The translations under genes and the position numbers were made by a program. A stretch of DNA of 29,045 nucleotides from UMGS946 sp048421225 (GTDB lineage Bacteria; Bacillota; Clostridia; Christensenellales; CAG-138). Location: contig DBFNRV010000133.1 in NCBI GenBank assembly GCA_048421225.1, positions 1 through 29,045 of the forward strand. Direction: 5' to 3'. The notes beneath the pieces are model-generated. The model worked only from the letters and a program-made list of their open reading frames with translations, was not told the DNA's origin and made no database searches. Below are positions 15,911 to 23,703 of the stretch, in pieces (position 1 is the first letter of the stretch; every line of letters begins with the position of its first letter).

Positions 15911-15998
15911 TTATTCACCCCTTATCTTATTGCTGAGCGCAAGGCGAAAAGCCGCCTTCCTGCTGCAGATGCGGGCGAAAACACATCACCCGGACACT
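15911..15998 (-). promoter_or_regulatory. 5' leader of rpmE, possible ribosomal-protein leader structure
   Basis: About 90 bases separate the promoter from the rpmE start. The leader contains AGGCGGCTTTTCGCCT (a stem-loop) and GC-rich flanks able to pair further. Autoregulatory L31 leaders are known in Firmicutes, so this may be one, but I could not match it to the known covariance pattern. Confidence 0.3.
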
Positions 15999-16003
15999 GC
16001 GCT

Positions 16004-16032
16004 ATTATATAACATGCTTTTTCTTTTTGCAA
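16004..16032 (-). promoter_or_regulatory. SigmaA-type promoter of rpmE
   Basis: On the minus strand TTGCAA (16027-16032) and a perfect TATAAT (16004-16009) are 17 bases apart, about 97 bases upstream of the rpmE start. Confidence 0.78.
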
Positions 16033-16285
16033 GCGTATTTCGCATATATTTATAAGCAAGCTAACTCAGCATATGATTAAATGTTTTAACGCAAGAGCGC
16101 CGGCTGAAGAATAGCGGTTTCAAAAATTCGGTTTATCTATCAACGGCATTTACCGTTATTCACCGCTATCCCAGGAATACCTAAGCTAATCCTTAAAACT
16201 TGTGTGAAATGAGCTTTGTCTGATCAAAAGAATTATTAGAATAAAAAGCCAGTTTCAATAGATTTTGAACAAGTGCCAAGTGCGC
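16033..16285. other. Non-coding gap between the rpmE promoter and the pepF terminator
   Basis: About 250 AT-rich bases. I see no open frame with a ribosome binding site, no repeat family and no clear RNA gene. The flanking genes both read leftward, so this holds the end of the pepF transcript and the region upstream of the rpmE promoter. Confidence 0.6.
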
Positions 16286-16314
16286 AAAGGACGCGGCTGT
16301 GCGCCGCGTCCTTT
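16286..16314 (-). terminator. Hairpin terminator downstream of pepF
   Basis: AAAGGACGCGGC (16286-16297) pairs perfectly with GCCGCGTCCTTT (16303-16314) around a five-base loop, 21 bases past the pepF stop. The longer T run (TTTTT) is on the + side, while the minus-strand tail is only TTT, so it may be bidirectional or favour the + strand. Confidence 0.7.
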
Positions 16315-16334
16315 TTAGAAAACAACTCAATTTG

Positions 16335-18038
16335 TTATGCAAGCTTTTCCTTGTCAAGTCCGTTTAGCCAAGCTGTCGCGGTTTCCGCAACCTCTTTAAG
16401 CGCGCTGTCTCCAAACGGCGTTTCAAGGCCAGCGGCCTCGACAAGCCCGTCAAAGGTTTTGGTCCCGGCAAGGCTTACCAGTTTGAAATAGCGGTTCCAT
16501 GCGTTGCCCTTATCCTTTTGCATCAGCGCCCAGAATTCAAGCGCTACCGTCTGAGCTAAGCAGTAATCGATGTAATAGAACGGCCTTTCATATATATGCG
16601 ATTGCCTCTGCCAGCCTTTGCCCTCGCCGTAGAATGGGATTTCTTCTCCAAGGCCCATCCATGGCATATATATGCCAAGAAGCTCGCGCCAGGTTTCGTG
16701 GCGTTGTTCAGGCGTCATGTCAGGGTTTTCATAGACTATGTGCTGGAAGTGGTCCACCATAGTGCCATAGGGTATAAACGTTATGGCGCTTGAAAGGTGA
16801 TGATAATAGAACTTATCGGTATCATTGCCAAAGAAGCCCTCGGCCCAGGGCCAGGCGAAAAACTCCATGCTCATCGAATGGACCTCGCAGCTCTCAAGCG
16901 TGGGGCTTTGATTATCCATTGGGAATATATCCCGCGCGGTGAATGCGGCAAAAGCATGGCCCGCTTCATGCGTTATAACCTCTACGTCGTGAGAGGTGCC
17001 GTTGAAGTTTGCGAATATAAACGGAGATTTATACAGCGGGAAGCCCGTGCAATAGCCTCCGCCCGATTTGCCCGTGCGGCTGAGAACGTCTAGGAGCTCG
17101 TTTTCATACATGAAGTCTATGAACTCGGCGGTCTCCTTTGAAAGCTCATGATAGAATTTCTTGCCGTGCGCCAGTATATCGTCAGGACTCCCCTGCGGCA
17201 CCGGATTGCCCGAGCGGAAGGTAAGCACCGCGTCGGCGAAATTCAGCGGATACTTAAGACCCGTGCGCTTAGCCTGTTCGCGGTAAAGCTGGTCGGCGAC
17301 GGGTACAATATATTTGCGAACGGCTTCACGGAAACGGTCGACATCCTTGGCCGTATAGCTGTTTCTCATCATGCGGTAGTAGCCCAGCTCCACATAATTC
17401 TTATAACCCATCTTTTTGGCCATCTTATCGCGCAGGTGGACCAGCTTGTCATAGATATCGTCCAGCTTTTGGCCATTATCTACATAAAAGCCGCCTTCCG
17501 CCTTCCATGCGGCCATCCTTTTTTCATCGTTTACAACCTGTTTAAAGGGCGTAAGCTGCGAAAGCGTCCTGTCCTCGCCTTCAAAGGGAATTTGGGCGGA
17601 AGCTATCAGCTTGTCGTATTCCGTAGTGAGCTTATTCTCCTCCTGCATCTCGGGAATGATTTCGGGTGAAAACGCCTTAAGCCTTATTTGAATGTTTTTA
17701 AACATCAGCTCGCCGTATTTTTCAGCAAACTGCGGCTTGAATTTGGAGTCGTACAGCGCCTTTGACAGATCCTGCGCCACATTGTTAATCACAGGTGAAA
17801 CCTCATCAATGAACTCGATTTCCTTATCGTAGAACTCGTCGCGCGTATCTATAGAGTGGCGCACGTAGGCAATGGAGAAGGCGGTATCCACTTGTGCGGA
17901 TATCCTTTCGGATTCGGCAAACAATGCGTCGGCTTCCTCGAATGTAGCCGCATTTTTGAGCTTTTCGATTATTTCCTTAAAATCCGCCGTAAGCTTCTCA
18001 ACATCTGGCCTTGAATAAGGCATTTCGCTGAATTTCAT
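16335..18038 (-). CDS. pepF: M3 family oligoendopeptidase (PepF-like)
   Basis: The 567 aa product is a cytoplasmic zinc metallopeptidase of family M3, cleaving short peptides. The zinc motif HEAGH lies at residues 357-361 (THEAGHAFAAF), followed by ESCEVHSMSMEFF, where the third ligand glutamate is expected. The rest is largely helical. The length (about 565 aa) is typical of clostridial M3 oligoendopeptidases. AAGGAGG lies five bases before the ATG. It is transcribed alone from its own promoter. In this amino-acid fermenter, it fits supply of free amino acids from imported peptides. Confidence 0.93.
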   Translation of the reverse strand: MKFSEMPYSRPDVEKLTADFKEIIEKLKNAATFEEADALFAESERISAQVDTAFSIAYVRHSIDTRDEFYDKEIEFIDEVSPVINNVAQDLSKALYDSKFKPQFAEKYGELMFKNIQIRLKAFSPEIIPEMQEENKLTTEYDKLIASAQIPFEGEDRTLSQLTPFKQVVNDEKRMAAWKAEGGFYVDNGQKLDDIYDKLVHLRDKMAKKMGYKNYVELGYYRMMRNSYTAKDVDRFREAVRKYIVPVADQLYREQAKRTGLKYPLNFADAVLTFRSGNPVPQGSPDDILAHGKKFYHELSKETAEFIDFMYENELLDVLSRTGKSGGGYCTGFPLYKSPFIFANFNGTSHDVEVITHEAGHAFAAFTARDIFPMDNQSPTLESCEVHSMSMEFFAWPWAEGFFGNDTDKFYYHHLSSAITFIPYGTMVDHFQHIVYENPDMTPEQRHETWRELLGIYMPWMGLGEEIPFYGEGKGWQRQSHIYERPFYYIDYCLAQTVALEFWALMQKDKGNAWNRYFKLVSLAGTKTFDGLVEAAGLETPFGDSALKEVAETATAWLNGLDKEKLA

Positions 18039-18070
18039 GTGATCCTCCTTATTTGGTTGTTATTGAAATG

Positions 18071-18099
18071 ATTATAACTTAAATTCAAATTTATAACAA
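18071..18099 (-). promoter_or_regulatory. SigmaA-type promoter of pepF
   Basis: On the minus strand TTGTTA (18094-18099) and TATAAT (18071-18076) are 17 bases apart, some 33 bases before the pepF start. Confidence 0.65.
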
Positions 18100-18136
18100 G
18101 GTATTTAGGTATATGTTCATGTATGCTCACAATAAG

Positions 18137-18165
18137 TTGACATTATATTCCTCTTTACATTGTAT
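18137..18165 (+). promoter_or_regulatory. Candidate promoter of the SOS polymerase cassette
   Basis: A perfect TTGACA (18137-18142) is followed 17 bases later by the poor -10 TTGTAT (18160-18165). The weak -10 makes this tentative, but it lies just upstream of the SOS-box-like sequence. Confidence 0.4.
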
Positions 18166-18188
18166 GGTTCACGATGATAAAATTATTT

Positions 18189-18202
18189 AGAACAAATGTT
18201 CC
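18189..18202 (+). promoter_or_regulatory. LexA/SOS box-like operator
   Basis: AGAACAAATGTTCC contains GAAC-N4-GTTC and fits the Gram-positive LexA consensus CGAACRNRYGTTYG at 12 of 14 positions, failing only at the two outer bases. It lies between the candidate promoter and AGGAGG of the first gene, where bound LexA would block transcription. The downstream Y-family polymerase makes SOS control very plausible. Confidence 0.75.
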
Positions 18203-18214
18203 AGGAGGGATCGC

Positions 18215-18460
18215 ATGAAACGCTATAATAAAGCAACCCGTGTACTAGTGGATTTTGATACGTTTGGACAAGCGAGCCCCGTATTTTTCATAGCCTCATG
18301 TGGGGAGCGCGCAAAGGTAAGCCGTGTAATTTCCGTAGCCGAAGAGCGCTGGGGGTACAAATCATTTATGCGGTTTCGTATAGAATTTAATGGGCGAAAT
18401 GCCGAACTTTGCTGGGATAAAAGCAATGACAGGTGGTTTTTGACAAAGGAGGGCGCATGA
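18215..18460 (+). CDS. Small protein co-encoded with a Y-family polymerase
   Basis: The 81 aa product is basic and rich in predicted strands, with W46 in EERWGYKSFMRFRIEFNG and a closing CWDKSNDRWFL. I cannot assign a family. The pattern of short strands ending in a WF(L) tail recalls small SH3-like partners next to Y-family polymerases in other phyla (for example DUF6504 in Actinobacteria), but this is only a visual resemblance. AGGAGG lies six bases before the ATG. Its TGA overlaps the polymerase ATG by two bases, so the two are translationally coupled and placed together under the SOS-box-like site. A role in mutagenic repair is inferred from context. Confidence 0.8.
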   Translation: MKRYNKATRVLVDFDTFGQASPVFFIASCGERAKVSRVISVAEERWGYKSFMRFRIEFNGRNAELCWDKSNDRWFLTKEGA

Positions 18461-19674
18461 GCATACTGCATGTGGATTTAAACTCGTTTTATGCTCACTG
18501 TGCGGTGCTCGGCAGCGGGGGGAGATATACGTTTGATACCCCCCTTATAGTTGGCGGGGACCGCCAGAAGCGCCATGGCATAGTTCTGGCGGCCACTTAC
18601 CCTGTAAAGGCGAGGGGCGTATATGCCGGCATGATGCTGAGCGCGGCGCTGGCGCTATGCCCGGGAGCGGTTGTGGAAAAGGCGGACTTTAACTCATACA
18701 TGCGTTACTCAAGCCTGTTTATGCGTATAATACAGGATTATTCACCGCTGATAACGCGCTATGGGATAGACGAGGCGTATTTGGACTATAAGGGCTGTGA
18801 ACACCTTTTTGGAGACGCCACGCAAGTAGCTCATACAATAAGAAAAAGGGTTAAGGATGAGCTTGGCCTTACCGTGTCCGTGGGTGTAGGCGATAATCCG
18901 CTTATGGCAAAGATGGGTTCAGATTATAAAAAACCGGACGCTGTTACTGTAGTTACGCCGGAATTTTGGGCTGGCAGCATTATGCCCCTGCCCGTAGGGC
19001 GTTTGATATATGTTGGGCGCTCTGCACAGCGCCGGTTAAGTTCCATAGGCATAAATACCATAGGAGAGCTTGCAAGCGCGCCCGAGGGCATGCTGAGAAG
19101 CATGTTCGGCATAGTTGGCAAACAAATGTGGTTAAACGCTAACGGCATTGACAATACCCGCATAGGCGAAACGTTTGCTCAAAAGAGCATAAGCAGTTCA
19201 ATTACGCTTCCTGGAGACGTCAATACCCTTGATGAGCTGTGCACAGCGCTTCTCGTTCAGTTGGATAAGGTGGCGTACAGGCTTAGATCAATGAGGATGT
19301 GCGCGCGTAGCGTAGGCGTATACGTCCGCTATAGCGATTTTAAGGGAAAGGGCAGGCAAACGCGTCTCGTTTATCCCACAGACGTTACCGAGGAGCTGTA
19401 TGCAACCGCCAGGCAGCTCATTGCGCCGCTGCTATGCGACAGGCCGATAAGGCTTGTGGGCGTCAAATTATCCTCCCTAAGCGGCGGCGGCGGACAGATA
19501 TCAATGTTTGAAGACCTCAGGCACGAACGTCTGAGGCGTATGGACGCGGCTGTAGACGCGATACGCGACCGCTTTGGAAGGAATACGATACTGCGCGGAA
19601 GCGCGCTTGTGCATAGTATGGGCTGCGGGCCTGAAGTTGAGGGGGTTACCCCATTTGACAGGAGGGGTTTTTGA
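18457..19674 (+). CDS. dinB: Y-family DNA polymerase (DinB/Pol IV-like)
   Basis: The 405 aa product is a translesion polymerase. The first catalytic aspartate is Asp7 in ILHVDLNSFYAHCAV and the second carboxylate pair is Asp105-Glu106 in YGIDEAYLDY. The SVGVGDNPLMAKMGSDYKKP segment is the palm/thumb signature, and the little-finger domain follows from about residue 235. QISMF near residue 349 resembles a beta-clamp-binding motif, which would tether it to the replisome. The ATG at 18457, preceded by AAAGGAGG six bases upstream and overlapping the stop of the small gene, is preferred over a longer frame from 18433. Induction by DNA damage is suggested by the LexA-box-like site upstream. Confidence 0.92.
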   Translation: MSILHVDLNSFYAHCAVLGSGGRYTFDTPLIVGGDRQKRHGIVLAATYPVKARGVYAGMMLSAALALCPGAVVEKADFNSYMRYSSLFMRIIQDYSPLITRYGIDEAYLDYKGCEHLFGDATQVAHTIRKRVKDELGLTVSVGVGDNPLMAKMGSDYKKPDAVTVVTPEFWAGSIMPLPVGRLIYVGRSAQRRLSSIGINTIGELASAPEGMLRSMFGIVGKQMWLNANGIDNTRIGETFAQKSISSSITLPGDVNTLDELCTALLVQLDKVAYRLRSMRMCARSVGVYVRYSDFKGKGRQTRLVYPTDVTEELYATARQLIAPLLCDRPIRLVGVKLSSLSGGGGQISMFEDLRHERLRRMDAAVDAIRDRFGRNTILRGSALVHSMGCGPEVEGVTPFDRRGF

Positions 19675-20060
19675 CGGGCTGTACTGAGAAAATAAGAGCA
19701 TAGTGGAGTACTTTAGCGTATTAAAAATGTTGCGTTTACCTATAAGGCTCCCCTTAGGTCTTTACGTAGCTGTATTTCGTAATTAGCGTATCCTTGTCAA
19801 CTGAAGACAAGTATATTTAAATATAATTAAGAAGCTGCCGTATCCGGATAAGCGTGAATAGTAATTTTAAACCTCGTTATAATCGCCCAGCACCGTTAAT
19901 CCGGTGGGCGTGGTTTGCATGATATTGCCAAGTCAGTCATATAGGTCCCCATATAAGCTATACGCAAAAGATTATGAAAGCGCCGCCGCTTGGCCATTGC
20001 GTGTAATACCCGCAGCCGTCCGCGAATAACCATATATCAGTTAAAGGATGGAGGGGTAAC
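19675..20060. other. Intergenic region with several inverted repeats
   Basis: This gap of 386 bases has no convincing gene. It contains ACCTATAAGG/CCTTAGGT (19738-19759, bulged hairpin, weak terminator candidate for dinB), CTTGTC/GACAAG around seven bases (about 19794-19812), the perfect palindrome TATATTTAAATATA just after it, TATCCGGATA near 19840, and a bulged GC-rich hairpin CGCCC...ACCG/CGGT...GGGCG (19884-19910) directly after a TATAAT (19877-19882). Whether these form one RNA leader or separate sites is unclear. Confidence 0.5.
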
Positions 20061-20753
20061 GTGATACAGAAGAAACAAAAAGGCGTGGGCATTGCTCTTA
20101 ACATGCTGCTTGTACTCATTATAGCCGCATTATATTTGGTGACCTCGCAGCCGGATATGCTGCCGGTTCCCGCATCCGGAAGCCCGGTATACAGAGGTGA
20201 AGCGTCGGAAAAACTGTCTTTGCAGTGGATTGTAAACTACAATGCTAAGTCGATGCATGATATACTAGACATATTAAAGGAGCATGACGCTAAGACTACG
20301 TTTATAGTAAGCGGAGAATGGGCGTCGGCCAATCCGGCGTCGCTTATGAGGATGGCTTCGGACGGCCACGAAATAGGAACCATGGGAAACAATCCCTATG
20401 AAGACGGCAATCTTTCTTGGGTCATGCAGGATATAACGGACGCGGCGGGCATAATAGAGTCTATAAGCGGTGTAAAGCCGAAATTATATTATTCGGGAAA
20501 CCGGCGGAACTCCGTATCATCCCGCGCGGCTAAAAAGCTGGGTCTTACGCATGTCATGGGCACGGTGGATCTTCTTTGCGCCCAGGGTATCGCCGGCGAC
20601 ATAGTAAAGCGCGCCGAATCCCTTGCGCAGGGCAATATAGTTTTGATGCAACCTACGAAACAGGCCGCCGAGGCTTTGGACGGACTGTTTGAATTACTGG
20701 AAAGTAAGGGATTGCATGTCGCGACAACAGGTGAGATAATAAATAATGGGTGA
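20061..20753 (+). CDS. Degenerate polysaccharide deacetylase-like membrane protein (YlxY-like)
   Basis: The 230 aa product has a membrane anchor at about residues 10-27 and an extracellular NodB-like domain. Family landmarks remain (DAKTTFIVSGEWASANP, SDGHEIG, GIKPK-like SGVKPKLYYSG), but the catalytic residues are gone: the TFDDGP motif region reads LSLQWIVNYN, and the HxxxH metal ligands are replaced by Met108 and Pro112 in GHEIGTMGNNPYE. It is therefore probably not a deacetylase. It precedes an M16 peptidase as ylxY precedes ymxG in Bacillus, which supports the assignment. The start is GTG with GGAGG six bases upstream. A binding or structural sporulation/envelope role is inferred. Confidence 0.8.
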   Translation: MIQKKQKGVGIALNMLLVLIIAALYLVTSQPDMLPVPASGSPVYRGEASEKLSLQWIVNYNAKSMHDILDILKEHDAKTTFIVSGEWASANPASLMRMASDGHEIGTMGNNPYEDGNLSWVMQDITDAAGIIESISGVKPKLYYSGNRRNSVSSRAAKKLGLTHVMGTVDLLCAQGIAGDIVKRAESLAQGNIVLMQPTKQAAEALDGLFELLESKGLHVATTGEIINNG

Positions 20754-20814
20754 TTATGCTATAGCTGGTTTGGGCTGGGAGTTTAAAGAAAAACCACGAA
20801 ATGGAGAACATTAG

Positions 20815-22080
20815 ATGAACATATTTGAGGACAAGCTGTCAAACGGGGTACGCGTCGTATCAGAAAGGCTTAAGGATTACAGGTCGGTATCGATCAGCTT
20901 ATGGGTGAAGGCCGGCTCTGTTGATGAGAGCGAAGGCGAAGGCGGCATTTCGCACTTTATTGAACACATGATCTTTAAGGGCACGAAAAGCCGGACGGCC
21001 TCGGAGATTGCCTCCCAGATGGATGCGCTGGGCGGAAACTTAAACGCCTTTACGTCAAAGGAATGCACATGCTTATATGCGAAGGTGCTGGACGAGCATC
21101 TTCCCCTGGCTGCGGATATGATCTCCGACATGGCGCTAAATTCCAGGCTTTCAGACGATGATATTGAGCGCGAGAAAGGCGTTGTCGTTGAAGAAATAAA
21201 CATGGCCGCGGACAGCCCCGAGGATATAGCCCACGAAGCGATAGTTTCTCTAATGTTTGAAGGCGACCCTCTGCAAAAGCCCATACTGGGAACCACGCAA
21301 AGCGTTATGAGCATTACAAGGGACGATATGGTCAACTATATGGCGAAGCGTTATGTGGCCGAAAATATGGTTATAGCGTGCGCAGGCAACTTCGAGAGGG
21401 AAAGCCTTATTGATATCCTGGAGAAAAGTTTTAAAAACGTATCTAGCGCTAACGCCGCGCAGGACAGAAATTATGGAAGCATGAGGCAGGACAGGGCTAT
21501 CAGATCCATACACAAGGACATAGAGCAGGTTCATATATGTTTGGGCCTCCCTGGTTATCCAATGGATACAAAAGGCCAGTATCCATTGGTCGCCCTAAGC
21601 AACATCCTTGGGGGAACCATGAGCTCACGGCTGTTTCAGCGCATAAGGGAGGAAAAGGGCCTGGCTTATTCTGTATACTCATTCCCAACGTCGTACTGCA
21701 CAGCTGGTTATTTCGGGCTTTACGCTGGCACCGGAGACAGGCAGGCGGAAATGGTAATCGATATAATGATGGAGGAGCTCTACAGGCTTAAAAAGGATGG
21801 CTTGACCGACGATGAGCTTAGAAGAAGTAAGGAACAGCTGAAGGGAAGCTATATACTTGGCCTTGAGAGCACATCATCCCATGCCTCAGCCATAGGCAAA
21901 TCCGCCCTGCTCAGGGGTAAAATAAGCTCTGAGCACGAAGTGCTGGAACGCGTGCAGTCCATAAACATGGACGATATAAACGAAATAATACCCAAGGTGC
22001 TTGATTTCAGCCGCCTCTGTACAGCATTTGTAGGCAGAAATTGTGAGCGGCTGGCCAGTAAGATGGATGAATTTAAATAA
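20815..22080 (+). CDS. M16 family zinc peptidase (YmxG-like)
   Basis: The 421 aa product is an inverzincin of family M16. The zinc motif HxxEH is HFIEH (His47, Glu50, His51), within GGISHFIEHMIFKGT, and the distal ligand glutamate lies in EREKGVVVEEINM around residue 125. The C-terminal half holds the non-catalytic domain with GGTMSSRLFQRIREEKGLAYSVYS (about residues 264-287), the substrate-contact RE..GLAY signature. The length is that of single-unit bacterial processing-peptidase homologues. GGAGAA lies about eight bases before the ATG, and 61 bases separate it from the deacetylase-like gene, so they are likely cotranscribed. Substrate unknown. Confidence 0.92.
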   Translation: MNIFEDKLSNGVRVVSERLKDYRSVSISLWVKAGSVDESEGEGGISHFIEHMIFKGTKSRTASEIASQMDALGGNLNAFTSKECTCLYAKVLDEHLPLAADMISDMALNSRLSDDDIEREKGVVVEEINMAADSPEDIAHEAIVSLMFEGDPLQKPILGTTQSVMSITRDDMVNYMAKRYVAENMVIACAGNFERESLIDILEKSFKNVSSANAAQDRNYGSMRQDRAIRSIHKDIEQVHICLGLPGYPMDTKGQYPLVALSNILGGTMSSRLFQRIREEKGLAYSVYSFPTSYCTAGYFGLYAGTGDRQAEMVIDIMMEELYRLKKDGLTDDELRRSKEQLKGSYILGLESTSSHASAIGKSALLRGKISSEHEVLERVQSINMDDINEIIPKVLDFSRLCTAFVGRNCERLASKMDEFK

Positions 22081-22167
22081 TAGGATCTGGGGCGCTGCGC
22101 TTACAGCCGTAGGGTCCCAGAATTGTATCGGGAAATTTCCGAAAATGGGCATACAAATCATTGAAAG

Positions 22168-22193
22168 CGCTTTATAAAAGAAGCGTTTTTTAT
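22168..22193 (+). terminator. Likely Rho-independent terminator after the M16 gene
   Basis: CGCTTT (22168-22173) can pair with GAAGCG (22180-22185, one G-T pair) around a six-base loop, followed directly by TTTTTT. The stem is short, so the call is moderate. Confidence 0.55.
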
Positions 22194-22461
22194 ACTTAGC
22201 TAAAATAATTACGATATATTATCAAACCGCGTACTTAAACTACCCTGTATAATATAGAGGACGATTGGTTCTGTCTGGCACGCAATTTCAAATGTTTTGT
22301 AAGTTTTCTGTGTACATAGCTCAATAACACTTTAAAAAACACTTTAATTCATATAAAATATTGTAATTGAGAGCGTTAAACTGTCGAAGGGCAAAGCGGA
22401 TTTGAGAACTGGTTCGCAGGGAATAGAGGCCACAGCCTGCCCGCTGACGGATGGAGGTAGC
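22194..22461. other. AT-rich intergenic region upstream of the HlyD-like gene
   Basis: About 270 bases without a convincing gene. A TATAAT lies near 22249 without a clear -35 at the right distance, and there is a short direct repeat of AACACTTTA near 22330-22350. The promoter of the HlyD-yggS transcript is presumably here but I cannot place it. Confidence 0.45.
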
Positions 22462-23703
22462 ATGACTAAAAGGACCAGATTAAAGCTAAAGCCGAAGTTC
22501 TATATATTTATTGCTATGGCGGCGGCGGCAGTTATAGGACTGCTGATACTGTTTATACCAGGGAGAAGCTGGGGCGTAATTTCATACGGGGGTTTTGGAA
22601 CGAACAGGGACGTGAGCACCGCCATAATCAGGGATGAAGAATCCATTACTGTGGAGAAGTACGACAAACTGATCTATTTGACAAAGGAGGGCCAGCATGT
22701 AGATATCGGCGCTCCAATAGCCCAGGTATTAAAATGGGGTTACAGCGATGATATGATGCAGTCGCTCCTTCAGATTGAGAGTGAAATATATCGTAAGCAA
22801 TCCGAGCTTATGTCAGGCGTGAGCGACGGGGACCTTGACAGCATTAACGCAAGCATTGCTGTGGTTTTAAAGTCGATAAGGGAGTCCGTTATGCAGAATT
22901 CAGGAAAGGACCTTCTGGACCTGGAAATAGAGCTTAAGGGCCTTTTGAACAGCCGAAGCCAAAGGCTCAAGGACAAGGTATACGCATCAGAAGAGCTATC
23001 CTCCCTTTACGCAGAGGAGGAAATAAGGAAGACTCAGATATCACAATGGTCAAGCAGCATTGTAGCTACAAAAAGCGGTAAAGTAAGCTTTTATTTTGAT
23101 GGGTTTGAGCAGGCGCTTAACGCCCAGAAGCTTGATATGATAACCTCTGATCTGGTATCGCGCGCCTTAAGTGGAACGGGAGCCGGCTCTTCCCCCGAAG
23201 ACGGATCGGCGCTATTATACAGGCTGGTGCAGGACGGCGAATGGTACTGCGCGTTTTTAACCAACGCTTACGACCCGCTCAGGGTTGTCGAGGGGGAGGC
23301 GTACTCCGTTGTTTTTGACGGGTTTTCAGCAACCTACAGCGGTACGGCGCTCGCCCCTGTCATTTCAGGGAGCAAAGTTGTAAATATTCTGAAGTTTACC
23401 ACGGAGCTGGGCCCGTTTATGGGCGTCAGATCAATAAAGGCCAACGTATCAATCGAAGCGACGGGAATTAAGGTCGACGAGGATGCGCTCCGCGTCCAGA
23501 AAAATTCTGAGGGCATATACGGATCGCCTTATATCGAAATAGATATGGGCGATTCCAAGGCCGTCGTGGAGGTTGACGTGCTTGGAATAGAGGACGGGAA
23601 AGCGATAGTAAGGCCAAAAGAAGGCTCGCTTGCGGAAGGCCAGCGCTTTGTCAAGCCGGGCGTCAGCCTGTGGACCAAGTTGAAGGAGGCCATAAAAGGA
23701 TGA
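22462..23703 (+). CDS. HlyD-like membrane-anchored adaptor protein of the division cluster
   Basis: The 413 aa product has a short basic N-terminus and a single membrane helix at about residues 13-32 (FYIFIAMAAAAVIGLLILFIP), then an extracellular region with a lipoyl-like half (YDKLIYLTKEGQHVDIGAPIAQVL), a helical hairpin (residues about 90-200) and a beta-rich half, as in HlyD/membrane-fusion proteins. No ABC transporter or outer-membrane partner is encoded beside it. It stands directly before yggS and sepF, an arrangement I recall from clostridia, suggesting a cell-envelope or division role rather than export. ATG 22462 is chosen for GGAGG four bases upstream; the longer frame from 22402 lacks one. 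Confidence 0.8.
   Translation: MTKRTRLKLKPKFYIFIAMAAAAVIGLLILFIPGRSWGVISYGGFGTNRDVSTAIIRDEESITVEKYDKLIYLTKEGQHVDIGAPIAQVLKWGYSDDMMQSLLQIESEIYRKQSELMSGVSDGDLDSINASIAVVLKSIRESVMQNSGKDLLDLEIELKGLLNSRSQRLKDKVYASEELSSLYAEEEIRKTQISQWSSSIVATKSGKVSFYFDGFEQALNAQKLDMITSDLVSRALSGTGAGSSPEDGSALLYRLVQDGEWYCAFLTNAYDPLRVVEGEAYSVVFDGFSATYSGTALAPVISGSKVVNILKFTTELGPFMGVRSIKANVSIEATGIKVDEDALRVQKNSEGIYGSPYIEIDMGDSKAVVEVDVLGIEDGKAIVRPKEGSLAEGQRFVKPGVSLWTKLKEAIKG

Noticed and set aside
17148..17669. 173-codon + strand frame inside pepF
   Set aside because: Antisense to a gene with an HEAGH motif and strong ribosome binding site.
18161..18201. Treating GAAC-N4-GTTC as a terminator stem
   Set aside because: Only four paired bases per arm, no T run after it, and it precedes a gene start; the LexA-box reading fits better.
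20061..20753. Active polysaccharide deacetylase
   Set aside because: The TFDDGP-like motif and both metal-binding histidines are missing.
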